From Sulfurimonas sp. (GTDB taxonomy: Bacteria > Campylobacterota > Campylobacteria > Campylobacterales > Sulfurimonadaceae): DNA of 37,821 nucleotides. The position numbers were made by a program, and so were the translations under genes. The stretch is taken from contig NZ_JALUKE010000065.1 in the NCBI RefSeq assembly GCF_027056685.1, positions 1 through 37,821 on the forward strand, read 5' to 3'. The notes under the pieces were generated by a model. The model did not search any database and was not told the origin of the DNA. It worked only from the letters and a program-made list of their open reading frames with translations. Below are positions 23,711 through 32,564 of the stretch, one piece after another; positions within the stretch are counted from its first letter, which is position 1, and the number at the start of each line of letters is the position of its first letter.

Positions 23711-24679
23711 TTGGAACATTTTTTGCGTAAGATGCGTATGAACAGACTATATAAAAAATCTATGATAGAAATTGTGCAAGTGTTACAAGAAAAAATAGCA
23801 GCCTTAAAAGCTAAAGAGAGAGTTGCGTTTAAGGCTCTCAACCCAGATATTGTAACATCAACATACAGTGGTAATGAGCTGCGTTTAGAAGGTGAGACAA
23901 TCATCTACAGAAGTTACAAAAACTGGCTAGATCTCTCACAGCAACTTCACTGTAAAATGCTCACTCCTCAAATCATAGATGATAACTTTGTCTTAATTCG
24001 TTATGAAAAACTAAACGCAGATAGTAGTTTTCACAAAACAATTACTAAAAAAGAAGAAAAGTACGGCGAGAGTTCCATATTTTCTCAAATCCATAAAAAT
24101 GAAGAGGCTGCATTTATCTACTACTACCTCCAAGCGCTTAAAAATGTACAGGTTGAAAAAAGAGTACGCATTTTAAACCTTGGTGTCAACAGCGGCGATG
24201 AGTTTGAAGCTATAAAAAGTATTTGTGAGAACTTCGATGCACTTGAACTTGTTGGCATTGACTATTGTGAGAGTGCTATAAACGCAGCAAAAGAAAAGTT
24301 TAAACGCAGTGCTAATGTTACATTTTATCAACACGACATTAACGAGCTAACTAGCCTAGAGTTAGAAAAATTTGACCTCATCATCTCCATAGGAACACTT
24401 CAAAGCTCAAACTTGGAGTTTAATAAGCTGCTTATGTCCATAGTACAAAACCAACTCAAAAAAGATGGAGCAATGATACTTGGCTTTCCAAACTGTCGTT
24501 GGATAGATGGAGAGATGGTCTATGGGGCAAGAGTAAAAAACTATCCATTTTCAGAGATGGGACTCCTTTACAAAGATGTAATCTTCTCTAAAAAGTATCT
24601 GCAACAGAAGAAGTTTCGTGTCACCATTACAGGAAAAGACTATATATTCTTAACAGCTACCTCTATTCGTAAAGATTAA
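23711..24679 (+). CDS. Class I SAM-dependent methyltransferase, unknown substrate
   Basis: Up to 322 residues. The C-terminal half is a Rossmann methyltransferase: motif I RILNLGVNSGDEF (about 152-164), acidic end of strand 2 ELVGIDYCESAINAAKEKF, motif ANVTFYQHDINEL and LEKFDLIISIGTLQSS. The first 145 residues (KIAALKAKERVAFKALNPDIVTSTYSGNELRLEGETIIYRSYKNWLDLSQQL...) look like a separate substrate region I do not recognise. The track begins at TTG 23711 without a clear ribosome site; ATG 23732 or 23738 is equally possible. It is the only plus-strand gene in this part. It contains four AAACGCAG copies, two of them 22 bases apart, so it looks long-resident rather than recently gained. Confidence 0.8.
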   Translation: MEHFLRKMRMNRLYKKSMIEIVQVLQEKIAALKAKERVAFKALNPDIVTSTYSGNELRLEGETIIYRSYKNWLDLSQQLHCKMLTPQIIDDNFVLIRYEKLNADSSFHKTITKKEEKYGESSIFSQIHKNEEAAFIYYYLQALKNVQVEKRVRILNLGVNSGDEFEAIKSICENFDALELVGIDYCESAINAAKEKFKRSANVTFYQHDINELTSLELEKFDLIISIGTLQSSNLEFNKLLMSIVQNQLKKDGAMILGFPNCRWIDGEMVYGARVKNYPFSEMGLLYKDVIFSKKYLQQKKFRVTITGKDYIFLTATSIRKD

Positions 24680-26454
24680 GAGGCAAACCCCGAACAAAAT
24701 TTATCTTTTTTCACAACTATCTGCTTCTGCTTCTCTTTTCGTTTGGTATCTTTTTCTACAAAGATTTTCTTACGAGTTTTTGGATCCATCTCTGTGTAGT
24801 ACATCACAGCTGAGTAAGTTCCCGGTGTTGGAATGAAGACTTGTGCCTGCTCTGGGTTCATTTTCAACTCATCCGTAGTAAATCGTTTCAACTCTTTCAT
24901 ATCACTCTCTTTACACCCTGGATGTGCAGCAATAAGATAGTAAGTAAGAAATTGATTTTTCCCACTTTCTTTATTGAGTCGGTCATACATATGTTTAAAC
25001 TTTACAAGCTCCCCTTTTCCTGGTTTTCCCATCAACTCCAAAACATGTTGCTGTGTATGTTCTGGAGCAACTTTCATCTGCCCTGAGATGTGATGGTCTA
25101 CCATCTCTTTAAGATAGCTATAGCCATGGTTTTTATCTGCATTTATTAAATCATACCGAATACCACTTGCAACAAATGCATGACGCACACCCTCAACCTC
25201 TCGCACACGACGCAGAAGTTTTATATTGCGGCTATGATCCACATGCATGGTTTTACAAAGTCTATCTGCATCCACACATTTCATATGGTCACAGGTCCCC
25301 TTTTTAAGCTTCTTGCCACACTCATAACCGTACATATTTGCAGTCGGTCCACCAACATCAGAGATAACACCTTTATAGTCTTTGTATTTATTAAACTCTT
25401 TTGCTTCATCAACGATGTTATCTTCTGAACGCGTTCGTATGGTTCTGCCTTGATGCACACCAATAGCACAGAAGTTACACTCACCCCAACATCCATGATG
25501 TGTCATGATGGAAAATTTAATCGTCTCAAGACACTTCACTTTTCCCATCTTTTCATAGTATGGGTGTTGTTCTCTTGTAAAAGGGAGCTTCGAGTTTGCA
25601 TCCATCTCATCTTCATTGAGGTAATCACAAGGAGGATTTTGAATAAGATAACGACTGTCTACTTTTTGGCAGAGTCCATTGGCACTAATAGGGTCATTGT
25701 TATCATAAAAATCATCAAAGAGATCTATATACTTCTCTTTATCGTCTAAACACTCTTGATGGCTTGGAAGCTGAATATACTCATGCACTGGCTCTTTAGA
25801 GATGTAACAAACACCTCGAATGTCACTATAGTCTCGCTTCTCATCTATAGCTCGGGTAAGTTCTTCAAGTGCAATCTCTCCCATGCCATATATCATCACA
25901 TCTGCTTTGGAGTCAAAGAGTATTGGTTTTTTCAGTCTATTTTGCCAATAATCATAATGTGTAACACGACGCAGTGAAGCTTCTATGCCACCAAGTACAA
26001 GCGGTACGGTATTTTTAAAGTAACGACGAATAAGATTACAGTAAACTAGCAACGCTCTATCTGGTCTTTTGGTATTTACTCCCCCTGGTGTATAGTCATC
26101 AGAGTTACGAAACTTTTTTGTAGCAGTGTAGTTACTCACCATACTATCGACACTGCCACCACTTACACCCCAATAAAGCCGTGGCTCACCCAAACGCATA
26201 ATGTCATCAGGAGAGTCGATGTCAGGTTGCCCTATCATCCCCACTTTGTAACCCATTCGCTCAAGCATACGACCAACCATAGCCACACCGATAAAAGGCG
26301 AGTCAATGTAAGAGTCTCCACTTACCAAAATAACATCACAATAGTCCCATCCTCTCTCATACATCTCTTCACGAGTTGTAGGCAAAAAATCTTTTTCAGT
26401 AAACTTTATTGTATCTCGTCTATTTCTATTTTTATCTTTATGTCTTCTACTCAA
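24676..26454 (-). CDS. YgiQ-type radical SAM protein
   Basis: A 592-residue UPF0313/YgiQ protein. The N-terminal cobalamin-binding-like segment (DVILVSGDSYIDSPFIGVAMVGRMLERMGYKVGMIGQPD) precedes the radical SAM core, whose cluster cysteines are Cys322, Cys326 and Cys329 in HHGCWGECNFCAIGVHQGR. The C-terminal YgiQ domain (NPEQAQVFIPTPGTYSAVMYYTEMDP) follows. Its reaction is unknown. Shorter than E. coli YgiQ (about 740). It starts with TTG 26454, overlapping the end of the RCK gene, after an AGGGAT-type ribosome site; no in-frame ATG lies near. Its 3' end overlaps the convergent methyltransferase by 4 bases. Confidence 0.9.
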   Translation of the reverse strand: MSRRHKDKNRNRRDTIKFTEKDFLPTTREEMYERGWDYCDVILVSGDSYIDSPFIGVAMVGRMLERMGYKVGMIGQPDIDSPDDIMRLGEPRLYWGVSGGSVDSMVSNYTATKKFRNSDDYTPGGVNTKRPDRALLVYCNLIRRYFKNTVPLVLGGIEASLRRVTHYDYWQNRLKKPILFDSKADVMIYGMGEIALEELTRAIDEKRDYSDIRGVCYISKEPVHEYIQLPSHQECLDDKEKYIDLFDDFYDNNDPISANGLCQKVDSRYLIQNPPCDYLNEDEMDANSKLPFTREQHPYYEKMGKVKCLETIKFSIMTHHGCWGECNFCAIGVHQGRTIRTRSEDNIVDEAKEFNKYKDYKGVISDVGGPTANMYGYECGKKLKKGTCDHMKCVDADRLCKTMHVDHSRNIKLLRRVREVEGVRHAFVASGIRYDLINADKNHGYSYLKEMVDHHISGQMKVAPEHTQQHVLELMGKPGKGELVKFKHMYDRLNKESGKNQFLTYYLIAAHPGCKESDMKELKRFTTDELKMNPEQAQVFIPTPGTYSAVMYYTEMDPKTRKKIFVEKDTKRKEKQKQIVVKKDKFCSGFAS

Positions 26455-27157
26455 AATTTATCCCTTTTTTTAGCATCTCTTGAAATTTTTTTATATTCTC
26501 CTTTTTAGCAACAATAACTAAAATATCTCCAGCATCAAGTTTATGATTTATTCTATGATCGGTAAAGACAAGCTCATACCCTAACTCTTTGTCAATAATA
26601 GCGATGAGTATAATCCCCATCTGACGAAATTTTATTTCATTGACATATCTTCCTTCCAAAAAAGTGTTCTCTTGCAGTTCAATTTCAAGCATTTGTAAAT
26701 CATTTTGCTTATAGACTATTTCATCAAGTGCCATAGATACAGCAGGTTTTGTAAGGACATTGACTATGCGTCTTGAAGTCGCTTCATAGAGGTCTATAAC
26801 ACTTGTTGCACCTGCATATTTGAGTTTTCTTGTTGTCTCATTGGAGTTGGAGTTCGCTATAACATTAGCTTGTGGATAGAGTGACTTGAGTGTTAAGACC
26901 AAAAAAAGATTATTGGCTGTTTTATTCATCGCACAATAAAAAATTGACTCTGCTGCGTTTACATTCAGTGCTAAAATATCATCGTTGCGTTTGATGTTTA
27001 TACGCGTAATATCCACAGCACTATCACTCTCTACCTCTACATAGTCATCCAAACCTACAACAACTTTCACCTTATGTCCTCGTGAACGCAGATTTTTGTA
27101 GAGTTGTCTTCCAAAAGTGCCATAACCAAAAAGTACAATATTTTTCTGTTTTTGCAT
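26447..27157 (-). CDS. Soluble RCK (TrkA-type) K+ regulatory protein
   Basis: A 236-residue RCK protein with no membrane segment. RCK_N begins NIVLFGYGTFGRQLYKNLRSRGHKVKVVVG, with an intact GxGxxG (GYGTFG). The usual Asp at the end of strand 2 is less clear. RCK_C (TrkA_C) spans about 165-236 (LEIELQENTFLEGRYVNEIKFRQMGIILIAIIDKE...LDAGDILVIVAKKENI). I chose ATG 27157: AAAGGAAG precedes it and it overlaps the channel stop by one base (TAATG); the track adds 16 residues. Likely a partner of the channels encoded just upstream. Confidence 0.85.
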   Translation of the reverse strand: MQKQKNIVLFGYGTFGRQLYKNLRSRGHKVKVVVGLDDYVEVESDSAVDITRINIKRNDDILALNVNAAESIFYCAMNKTANNLFLVLTLKSLYPQANVIANSNSNETTRKLKYAGATSVIDLYEATSRRIVNVLTKPAVSMALDEIVYKQNDLQMLEIELQENTFLEGRYVNEIKFRQMGIILIAIIDKELGYELVFTDHRINHKLDAGDILVIVAKKENIKKFQEMLKKGINFE

Positions 27158-28710
27158 TACATCTTCCTTTTTAGATTTGCCACAGCAGTTGAATAACCTA
27201 TACATACGAGATTATCTCCTGCATTGAGTACAAATTCATCACTTGGATTGAAGATGAACTCTCCAAGTTTTGACTCTTCACTGCGTTTAAAAACACCCAA
27301 TAGTATTAAACGCAGTCTTTCAAAATTAACTTCGCCTATCATTTTGTTGTCTAAAAAACTTCCCTCTGCTATTGCTATCTCATTTATATGTGTTTTATCC
27401 TTCTCTTCTATGATAGAGAGAAGCACTTCAAACGCAACAGGCTCTCCAGCATATACAGCACCCATCATACCTGCTACTTCTTCAGGCATAATAACCTGAT
27501 CAACATGAGCATATTCCATCTTCGTTGCTATCTCTTGATCACTGCATCTTGCAGTAACATATACCTCACTCTTTAAACTCTTCACATTAACGGCAATAAA
27601 AGCATTTTGAATATCATCAGAAGTTAAACATAAGACATGAGAGATACGATCAACAATGCCAAGCTTTTCAAATATGGTACCTTTTGTTGCATCAGCACAT
27701 ATTACATGGTAGCCATCATTGTAGGCAACTGCTGCCATCTCTTCACTTCTATCAATTATGACAAACTCAACACCCTCTTTTTGTAAGCCCTTTACAACTA
27801 AACGACCAAGCAGACCATAACCACAAACAACAGTAAGTTTTTTCTTTTTTCCAACTTCTTGCACAACTCTATCTTCTCGTAAGACACTTAGTCTTTCATT
27901 AAATGAAGAGACAATGATTGAGGTCACAAAAGAGATAAGTCCGATACCTGTAAAGATGATGAGCATAGTAACAACTCTACCTTCAGGGGTAACAGGAGCA
28001 ATATCGCCATAACCAACAGTTGAGATGGTAATAAGAGCCCAGTAAAAGGCATCAAAGAGATTATGGATATTTGGGTTTTCATTATCACCCTCAAAAACAT
28101 AGAGCATAATACCCGCAATGAATATAAAAAATGTTGAGAGTGTTAAAAGTGTCATCAACTCAAATTTTTTATTTTTCAGAACATATAAGAAGCCTGTTAA
28201 GCTTTTCGTATAACGCAGCATCTTAAAAGCACGAAAGAGGACAAAAACACGCAGGACTCGTAAGCCTCTATAGCTTGGCAAAATAGCAATAAGGTCAATG
28301 ATGGCAGAAAATGAGCTTATGTATACCCACTTGTTTTTTGCTATTTTTGTAAAGAGTGAATAAAAACTCATCTCTTTATCAAAATAGCTGCTCTCCTCAT
28401 ACTCATCAATAATAATCTTATGAATATCACTATATACCCACATTCTCAGTAGATACTCTACAACAAATACCGTCGTTACAAAGTAAAGATCAAAATCATC
28501 AAGCCAGTGAGGAATATGTCTTTTAACATCCATCACTAAAAGGGTAACACTACTTAAAATGACAAAAATCATAAATATATCAAAATACCGTTTGTATTTA
28601 TATTCATCATTTTCTATCAAATCATATACAAATTTTTTGATTTTATTATAAAATTTGGAACTCTCTAAAAAATAGGCAAAAGAGAGAAGTTTATGTTTTG
28701 GTTTTTCCAT
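27157..28710 (-). CDS. Voltage-gated-like K+ channel with RCK domain
   Basis: A 517-residue channel. S1-S4 lie in about 40-175, with an S4-like arginine ladder RGLRVLRVFVLFRAFKMLR (148-166). S5 is about 185-205, the pore helix and filter ISTVGYGD end at residue 236, and S6 is about 246-270. A cytoplasmic RCK_N follows (TVVCGYGLLGRLVVKGL, 293-309) with VIIDRSEE, then RCK_C to the end. Filter and gating parts look complete, so a functional K+-selective channel gated by voltage and a ligand of RCK (nucleotide or ion) is expected. It overlaps the upstream channel gene by 20 bases. An inverted pair of AAACGCAG repeats lies in its 3' part. Confidence 0.92.
   Translation of the reverse strand: MEKPKHKLLSFAYFLESSKFYNKIKKFVYDLIENDEYKYKRYFDIFMIFVILSSVTLLVMDVKRHIPHWLDDFDLYFVTTVFVVEYLLRMWVYSDIHKIIIDEYEESSYFDKEMSFYSLFTKIAKNKWVYISSFSAIIDLIAILPSYRGLRVLRVFVLFRAFKMLRYTKSLTGFLYVLKNKKFELMTLLTLSTFFIFIAGIMLYVFEGDNENPNIHNLFDAFYWALITISTVGYGDIAPVTPEGRVVTMLIIFTGIGLISFVTSIIVSSFNERLSVLREDRVVQEVGKKKKLTVVCGYGLLGRLVVKGLQKEGVEFVIIDRSEEMAAVAYNDGYHVICADATKGTIFEKLGIVDRISHVLCLTSDDIQNAFIAVNVKSLKSEVYVTARCSDQEIATKMEYAHVDQVIMPEEVAGMMGAVYAGEPVAFEVLLSIIEEKDKTHINEIAIAEGSFLDNKMIGEVNFERLRLILLGVFKRSEESKLGEFIFNPSDEFVLNAGDNLVCIGYSTAVANLKRKM
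27280..27316. repeat. Inverted pair of AAACGCAG repeats inside the K+ channel gene
   Basis: CTGCGTTTAA at 27281-27290 and TTAAACGCAG at 27306-27315 are perfect 10-bp inverted arms, extendable by one A-T pair, with a 15-base loop. Both arms hold the window-wide octamer. It lies in coding sequence (encoding about TLRLILLGVFKRSEE), so it is not an end-of-gene terminator. Confidence 0.8.
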
Positions 28711-30388
28711 GTTTCCCCCAAAAACCTAAAAGATTATTTGTATCTTCTTTATCCAATACATAATTTAACTCATATATATTATTAATTATATACTCAAAAT
28801 CTTCATAAGTATCTTCATCTGCTACTATCAAAAGTTTATCATTAGCTTGAAGGTGCATCTGTGAATCTGGCATAAGATAGACTTCATCACCTCTTTTTAA
28901 GAGTAAAAATACTATTTGCAACATCTCATTTTTATTTTCACGAGAACGCCTTAAGTTAGCTAGTGTAATATCACCACCATTATTAAACTCTAAATTCAAA
29001 GCATAAGCATTCTCGTCATTAAGCTCTGTCTCAAAGTATTTGGGATTCATTCCTGTTATATTATTTAAAATATTGACAATAACCTCTGCCCATTCTTCAT
29101 CTTGTTTCCTTGCTTCATGAATAAACAGATCAACTAATGGTCTTGATATAAAGTTATATGTTGCATCTGCAAGAATTTTTTCAACAACATAAATTTTATT
29201 AATTTTTGCAGCCTTAAAAATATTTAGATCATCAAGGGAGTTCTCTCTTGCCATTGTAAAAATATTTGGATTAAGCTGTTTTGCACTGTTTAAAATAGTA
29301 AGATTTAAAATATCATTTTTTGTAGCAGCAATAACACATGCACTCTCTTTTACACCTAAATCAATTAATTTTTGCATATCTTCAGCATCACCATAAATGG
29401 TAGATTCTTTCTCTTCAATATACTTTTTAGAATCAAAATCTTTTATAATATACTCAACACCAGCTTTTTTCAAACCATCTGCAATAGCCTGTCCCATTCG
29501 CCCACTACCATAAATAATATATTTTCCATCTGGGAATCTATCTCTTCCTTTCAATTTTAAAATATGCCCATACATCCACATCTCTAAAAGCCATATATGT
29601 GGAGATGTAATACCAAAGTAGATACGCTTAGAAATAATATCAAAAGGATTTTGCACATGTTTGAGACCCATCTTTTTAAAATGCGCTACCTGCTCTGGCA
29701 GAGTTGCTTTAATAATGATGTCTATTTTTTTATTGAGTAACATACATATAGTTGCAATATTTGCATTGACCATATCATTTTCAAAAAGAGATATAACACC
29801 TTTACAATTTTTTTGATGGATTCCTGACATTTTCAACATCTGTTGATTCGTTGCATCTCCAACAGAGGCAGGAACATGAGGATAGAAATTTTCTAGTACA
29901 AGTTCTTCTATTTTTTGAGGACTTTTATCGAGAACAACTGCCCTATAATCCACTCCATTAATTTTATTTATAATAGTTTTAGTAATACTGTTATAGCCTA
30001 AAATAATATAAAATGGTTCATGAAGATTTTCTACCTGTTTTTTAAAAGCATTTAAGCTTAATGCGCGTCTAAGCCCTTCATCTTGAATAAGTGATACAAT
30101 AGCCCCTATTCCGTAAAACCATCCTATAACAGTAAAATATATGGCAAAACTTACCCACATCCTCTGCGGATAATTAAAAGCGTAAGGAGCCTCTCCAAAG
30201 CCAATGGTGCTTGCCATATAACTTACAAAATAAAAAGCATCAAAAAAAGTCATATGATACGGTTTACCTTGATCTGTAACACCAGGAATTAATACCAATC
30301 CAAGTATAGATATAGAAAATGTTATAATAATTACAAAAAAAGGAATTCTTAATCGCTTAAGAACTATCCAAATTATCTGTTCATTCAT
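28691..30388 (-). CDS. Two-TM K+-channel-like protein with two RCK_N domains and an atypical filter
   Basis: A 565-residue protein. TM1 is about 15-35, the pore segment and filter YMASTIGFGEAPY (57-69), and TM2 about 75-100. The filter reads TIGFGE instead of TVGYGD, so selectivity is uncertain. Two tandem RCK_N-like domains follow. The first (YIILGYNSITKTIINKI, from 127) has lost the GxGxxG nucleotide motif; the second (YIIYGSGRMGQAIADGL, from 290) keeps GSGRMG. A TrkA_C-like end follows (about 475-540). It begins 9 bases after the DUF6394 gene and overlaps the next channel by 20 bases, so the two channels are co-expressed and could combine into hetero-complexes. Confidence 0.85.
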   Translation of the reverse strand: MNEQIIWIVLKRLRIPFFVIIITFSISILGLVLIPGVTDQGKPYHMTFFDAFYFVSYMASTIGFGEAPYAFNYPQRMWVSFAIYFTVIGWFYGIGAIVSLIQDEGLRRALSLNAFKKQVENLHEPFYIILGYNSITKTIINKINGVDYRAVVLDKSPQKIEELVLENFYPHVPASVGDATNQQMLKMSGIHQKNCKGVISLFENDMVNANIATICMLLNKKIDIIIKATLPEQVAHFKKMGLKHVQNPFDIISKRIYFGITSPHIWLLEMWMYGHILKLKGRDRFPDGKYIIYGSGRMGQAIADGLKKAGVEYIIKDFDSKKYIEEKESTIYGDAEDMQKLIDLGVKESACVIAATKNDILNLTILNSAKQLNPNIFTMARENSLDDLNIFKAAKINKIYVVEKILADATYNFISRPLVDLFIHEARKQDEEWAEVIVNILNNITGMNPKYFETELNDENAYALNLEFNNGGDITLANLRRSRENKNEMLQIVFLLLKRGDEVYLMPDSQMHLQANDKLLIVADEDTYEDFEYIINNIYELNYVLDKEDTNNLLGFWGKHGKTKT

Positions 30389-30397
30389 ACTTTTTAT

Positions 30398-30778
30398 CTA
30401 TCTTTTTGATTTAATTGTATCGCCGATAAATAAAATAACAGAGACTGAATTTGCTAAAAGTGCGCCACCAGAGAGAGAGACTATAGCTGTTGTAGCTTCC
30501 ACACCAATATTTTTTGCAACATACTCTGCAAATGCCCAAACGGTTGCAGAGGCAATAAGCTGAATATCAGCAACAAGACTTGTTGCAAGTAAAACAGCTC
30601 CAAGCTGTGTTCTATCCCCCAATTTTAATACAGTAGCAATTAAATTGACAATAATTGCAGCAAAAAGCTCATAAGCACTATGCTCTATAAGTTGTGTTGG
30701 ATCTCCGTAGAAAAAACCAAAATTAAGTGTCATTGCCAAGGTAAAAAATAACCCTGAAATAATCTTATACATATTCAT
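30398..30778 (-). CDS. DUF6394 small membrane protein
   Basis: A 126-residue hydrophobic protein that I match from memory to DUF6394, seen next to TrkA-type genes in Campylobacterota. Four membrane segments can be drawn: about 4-24, 38-57, 64-90 and 96-120. ATG 30778 is chosen; the track's TTG start (MEFLI...) overlaps the GGAG that serves as its ribosome site. It heads the ion-channel operon after a TATAAT promoter. Function unknown; position suggests a role with the channels. Confidence 0.75.
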   Translation of the reverse strand: MNMYKIISGLFFTLAMTLNFGFFYGDPTQLIEHSAYELFAAIIVNLIATVLKLGDRTQLGAVLLATSLVADIQLIASATVWAFAEYVAKNIGVEATTAIVSLSGGALLANSVSVILFIGDTIKSKR

Positions 30779-30807
30779 AATTAAAAACTCCAAAAATAAT
30801 ATTTAGA

Positions 30808-30813
30808 ATTATA
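30808..30813 (-). promoter_or_regulatory. Probable -10 box of the K+ channel operon
   Basis: Minus-strand TATAAT in aaagTATAATtct, 29 bases before the DUF6394 ATG, with T-rich sequence upstream, in the 112-base divergent gap with the acyl-CoA synthetase gene. Several other A/T-rich -10-like matches on the plus strand make the opposite promoter hard to place. Confidence 0.5.
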
Positions 30814-30890
30814 CTTTAAATATGCATAAACTAATCAATTATTTAGCTACTTCACTATAAAATAATATAAAATTAAATTAAAGTACAATT

Positions 30891-32555
30891 ATGAAATATC
30901 CTTATGAAAATCTAGACAACTTTACACTGCCTAATCTCTTAGACCGTTCAGTGGAACTCTATCAAGATAAAAAGGTTCTCTCCAAGGTTGATCAAGAACC
31001 TATGACCTATAATGAATTAGCATATAATGTGCATAACATAATTCAAATACTCAAAAACAATGGTGTAAGAAAAGGTGATAAAGTAGCACTACTAAGTGAA
31101 AATATGCCAAATTGGGCAATAGCTTACTTTAGTGTTACCTATTTTGGTGGAGTCATTGTTCCAATTCTTCCCGATTTTCATCCTGCTGATGTACAACACA
31201 TTATACGCCACTCTGAAGCAAAGGCCGTTTTTGTTTCAAAAAAATATTTTCAAACAATAGAAGAGTTAGAAGACTCAAATATGAAATTTGTTATTCAACT
31301 TGATGATTTAACAATCATAGATGAATTGACAAACCACACATATATTTCAAAATTAAAACAGCGAATTTCCTCAAAAGAGCTTCCTAAACCAGATGAAGAT
31401 GATATGGCAGCCCTCCTTTATACTTCTGGTACAACAGGGCATTCAAAAGGTGTTATGCTCTCACATAAAAACCTTGTTACAAATGCAATGAGTGCCTATA
31501 AAAATGTTCATATTGTTCCTGAAGATACCTTTTTATCTATTTTGCCACTTGCACACACTTTAGAGTGTACAGTCGGAATGATAGTGCCGATCCTTCATGG
31601 TGCTGATGTTGTTTACATCGACAAAGTCCCAACACCAAATGTTCTAATCAAAGCTTTTGCAAGTGTCAAACCTACAATGATGCTTAGTGTTCCTCTTATT
31701 ATTGAAAAAATTTACAAAAATAAAATTTTGCCTAAATTTACAGGCTCATTTATTATGCGCACACTCTACTCTATTCCTTTTACAAGAAGACAACTCAATA
31801 AAATTGCAGGAAAAAAACTCATTGAGACTTTTGGTGGGCGTATTAAATTTTTTGGTATAGGGGGAGCAGCACTGCCTAAATATGTCGAAAAATTTCTAAA
31901 AGAAGCAGAGTTTCCATACATAGTAGGGTATGGACTTACTGAGACTTCACCTCTTATTGCAGGAGGAAGACTTGGTATGCCCATCAAAATCGGTTCTACT
32001 GGTCTACCTATGGCTGGAGTTGATGTAAAAATAAAAGATGCAAATCCTATAAATGGAGAAGGTGAAATTGTAGTCAAATCACCTAGTGTAATGTTAGGAT
32101 ATTATAAAGATGATAAACAGACTGAAGAGGTGCTTCAAGATGGCTGGTTTTTCACAGGTGATTTAGGTTATCTTGATGATGACGGTTATTTATTTATTAG
32201 TGGCAGAAGTAAAAATGTCATTATTGGTTCAGGAGGAGAAAATATTTACCCTGAACAGATTGAGGGAATTATTAATCAAAATAAAGCTGTACTAGACTCT
32301 TTGGTTATGGAAAAAGATGCAAAACTTATTGCAAGAATCCATCTGGACTATGAACTTATTGACAAAATGTTTAAAGCAAATAACACAGCAGAAGCAGAGG
32401 TAAAACAAAAAATAGAGGAGTATCTTGAAGAGATGCGTATAGAGGTAAATGGACAAGTGGCATCATTTGCAAAAATACAAAAATTTATAGAGCAAATTGA
32501 ACCATTTGTAAAAACTCCAACGAAAAAAATTAAGCGTTATCTCTATAAAGAGTAG
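30891..32555 (+). CDS. Long-chain acyl-CoA synthetase-like AMP-forming ligase
   Basis: A 554-residue adenylate-forming enzyme that activates a carboxylic acid with ATP and CoA, probably a fatty acid. The P-loop YTSGTTGHSKGVMLSH (177-192), LPLAHTLECTVGMI, VGYGLTETSPLI (A5), GDLGYLDDDGYLFISGRSKN (A7/A8) and the C-terminal lysine region TPTKKIKRYLY (A10) are all present. It most resembles the FadD/AACS group, but substrate cannot be fixed. The ribosome site is weak (taaagtacaattATG). It precedes the DksA-type gene by 9 bases. No AAACGCAG copy lies within it. Confidence 0.9.
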   Translation: MKYPYENLDNFTLPNLLDRSVELYQDKKVLSKVDQEPMTYNELAYNVHNIIQILKNNGVRKGDKVALLSENMPNWAIAYFSVTYFGGVIVPILPDFHPADVQHIIRHSEAKAVFVSKKYFQTIEELEDSNMKFVIQLDDLTIIDELTNHTYISKLKQRISSKELPKPDEDDMAALLYTSGTTGHSKGVMLSHKNLVTNAMSAYKNVHIVPEDTFLSILPLAHTLECTVGMIVPILHGADVVYIDKVPTPNVLIKAFASVKPTMMLSVPLIIEKIYKNKILPKFTGSFIMRTLYSIPFTRRQLNKIAGKKLIETFGGRIKFFGIGGAALPKYVEKFLKEAEFPYIVGYGLTETSPLIAGGRLGMPIKIGSTGLPMAGVDVKIKDANPINGEGEIVVKSPSVMLGYYKDDKQTEEVLQDGWFFTGDLGYLDDDGYLFISGRSKNVIIGSGGENIYPEQIEGIINQNKAVLDSLVMEKDAKLIARIHLDYELIDKMFKANNTAEAEVKQKIEEYLEEMRIEVNGQVASFAKIQKFIEQIEPFVKTPTKKIKRYLYKE

Positions 32556-32564
32556 GAGACAAAA

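Noticed and set aside
27066-27090. GAACGCAG and TAACGCAG near-matches (for example near 27,085 and 28,205) as repeat copies
   Set aside because: They differ in the AAA part of the core; I counted only exact octamers so the enrichment is not inflated.
30779-30793. TTG 30793 as the start of the DUF6394 gene
   Set aside because: That codon overlaps the GGAG ribosome site that serves ATG 30778.
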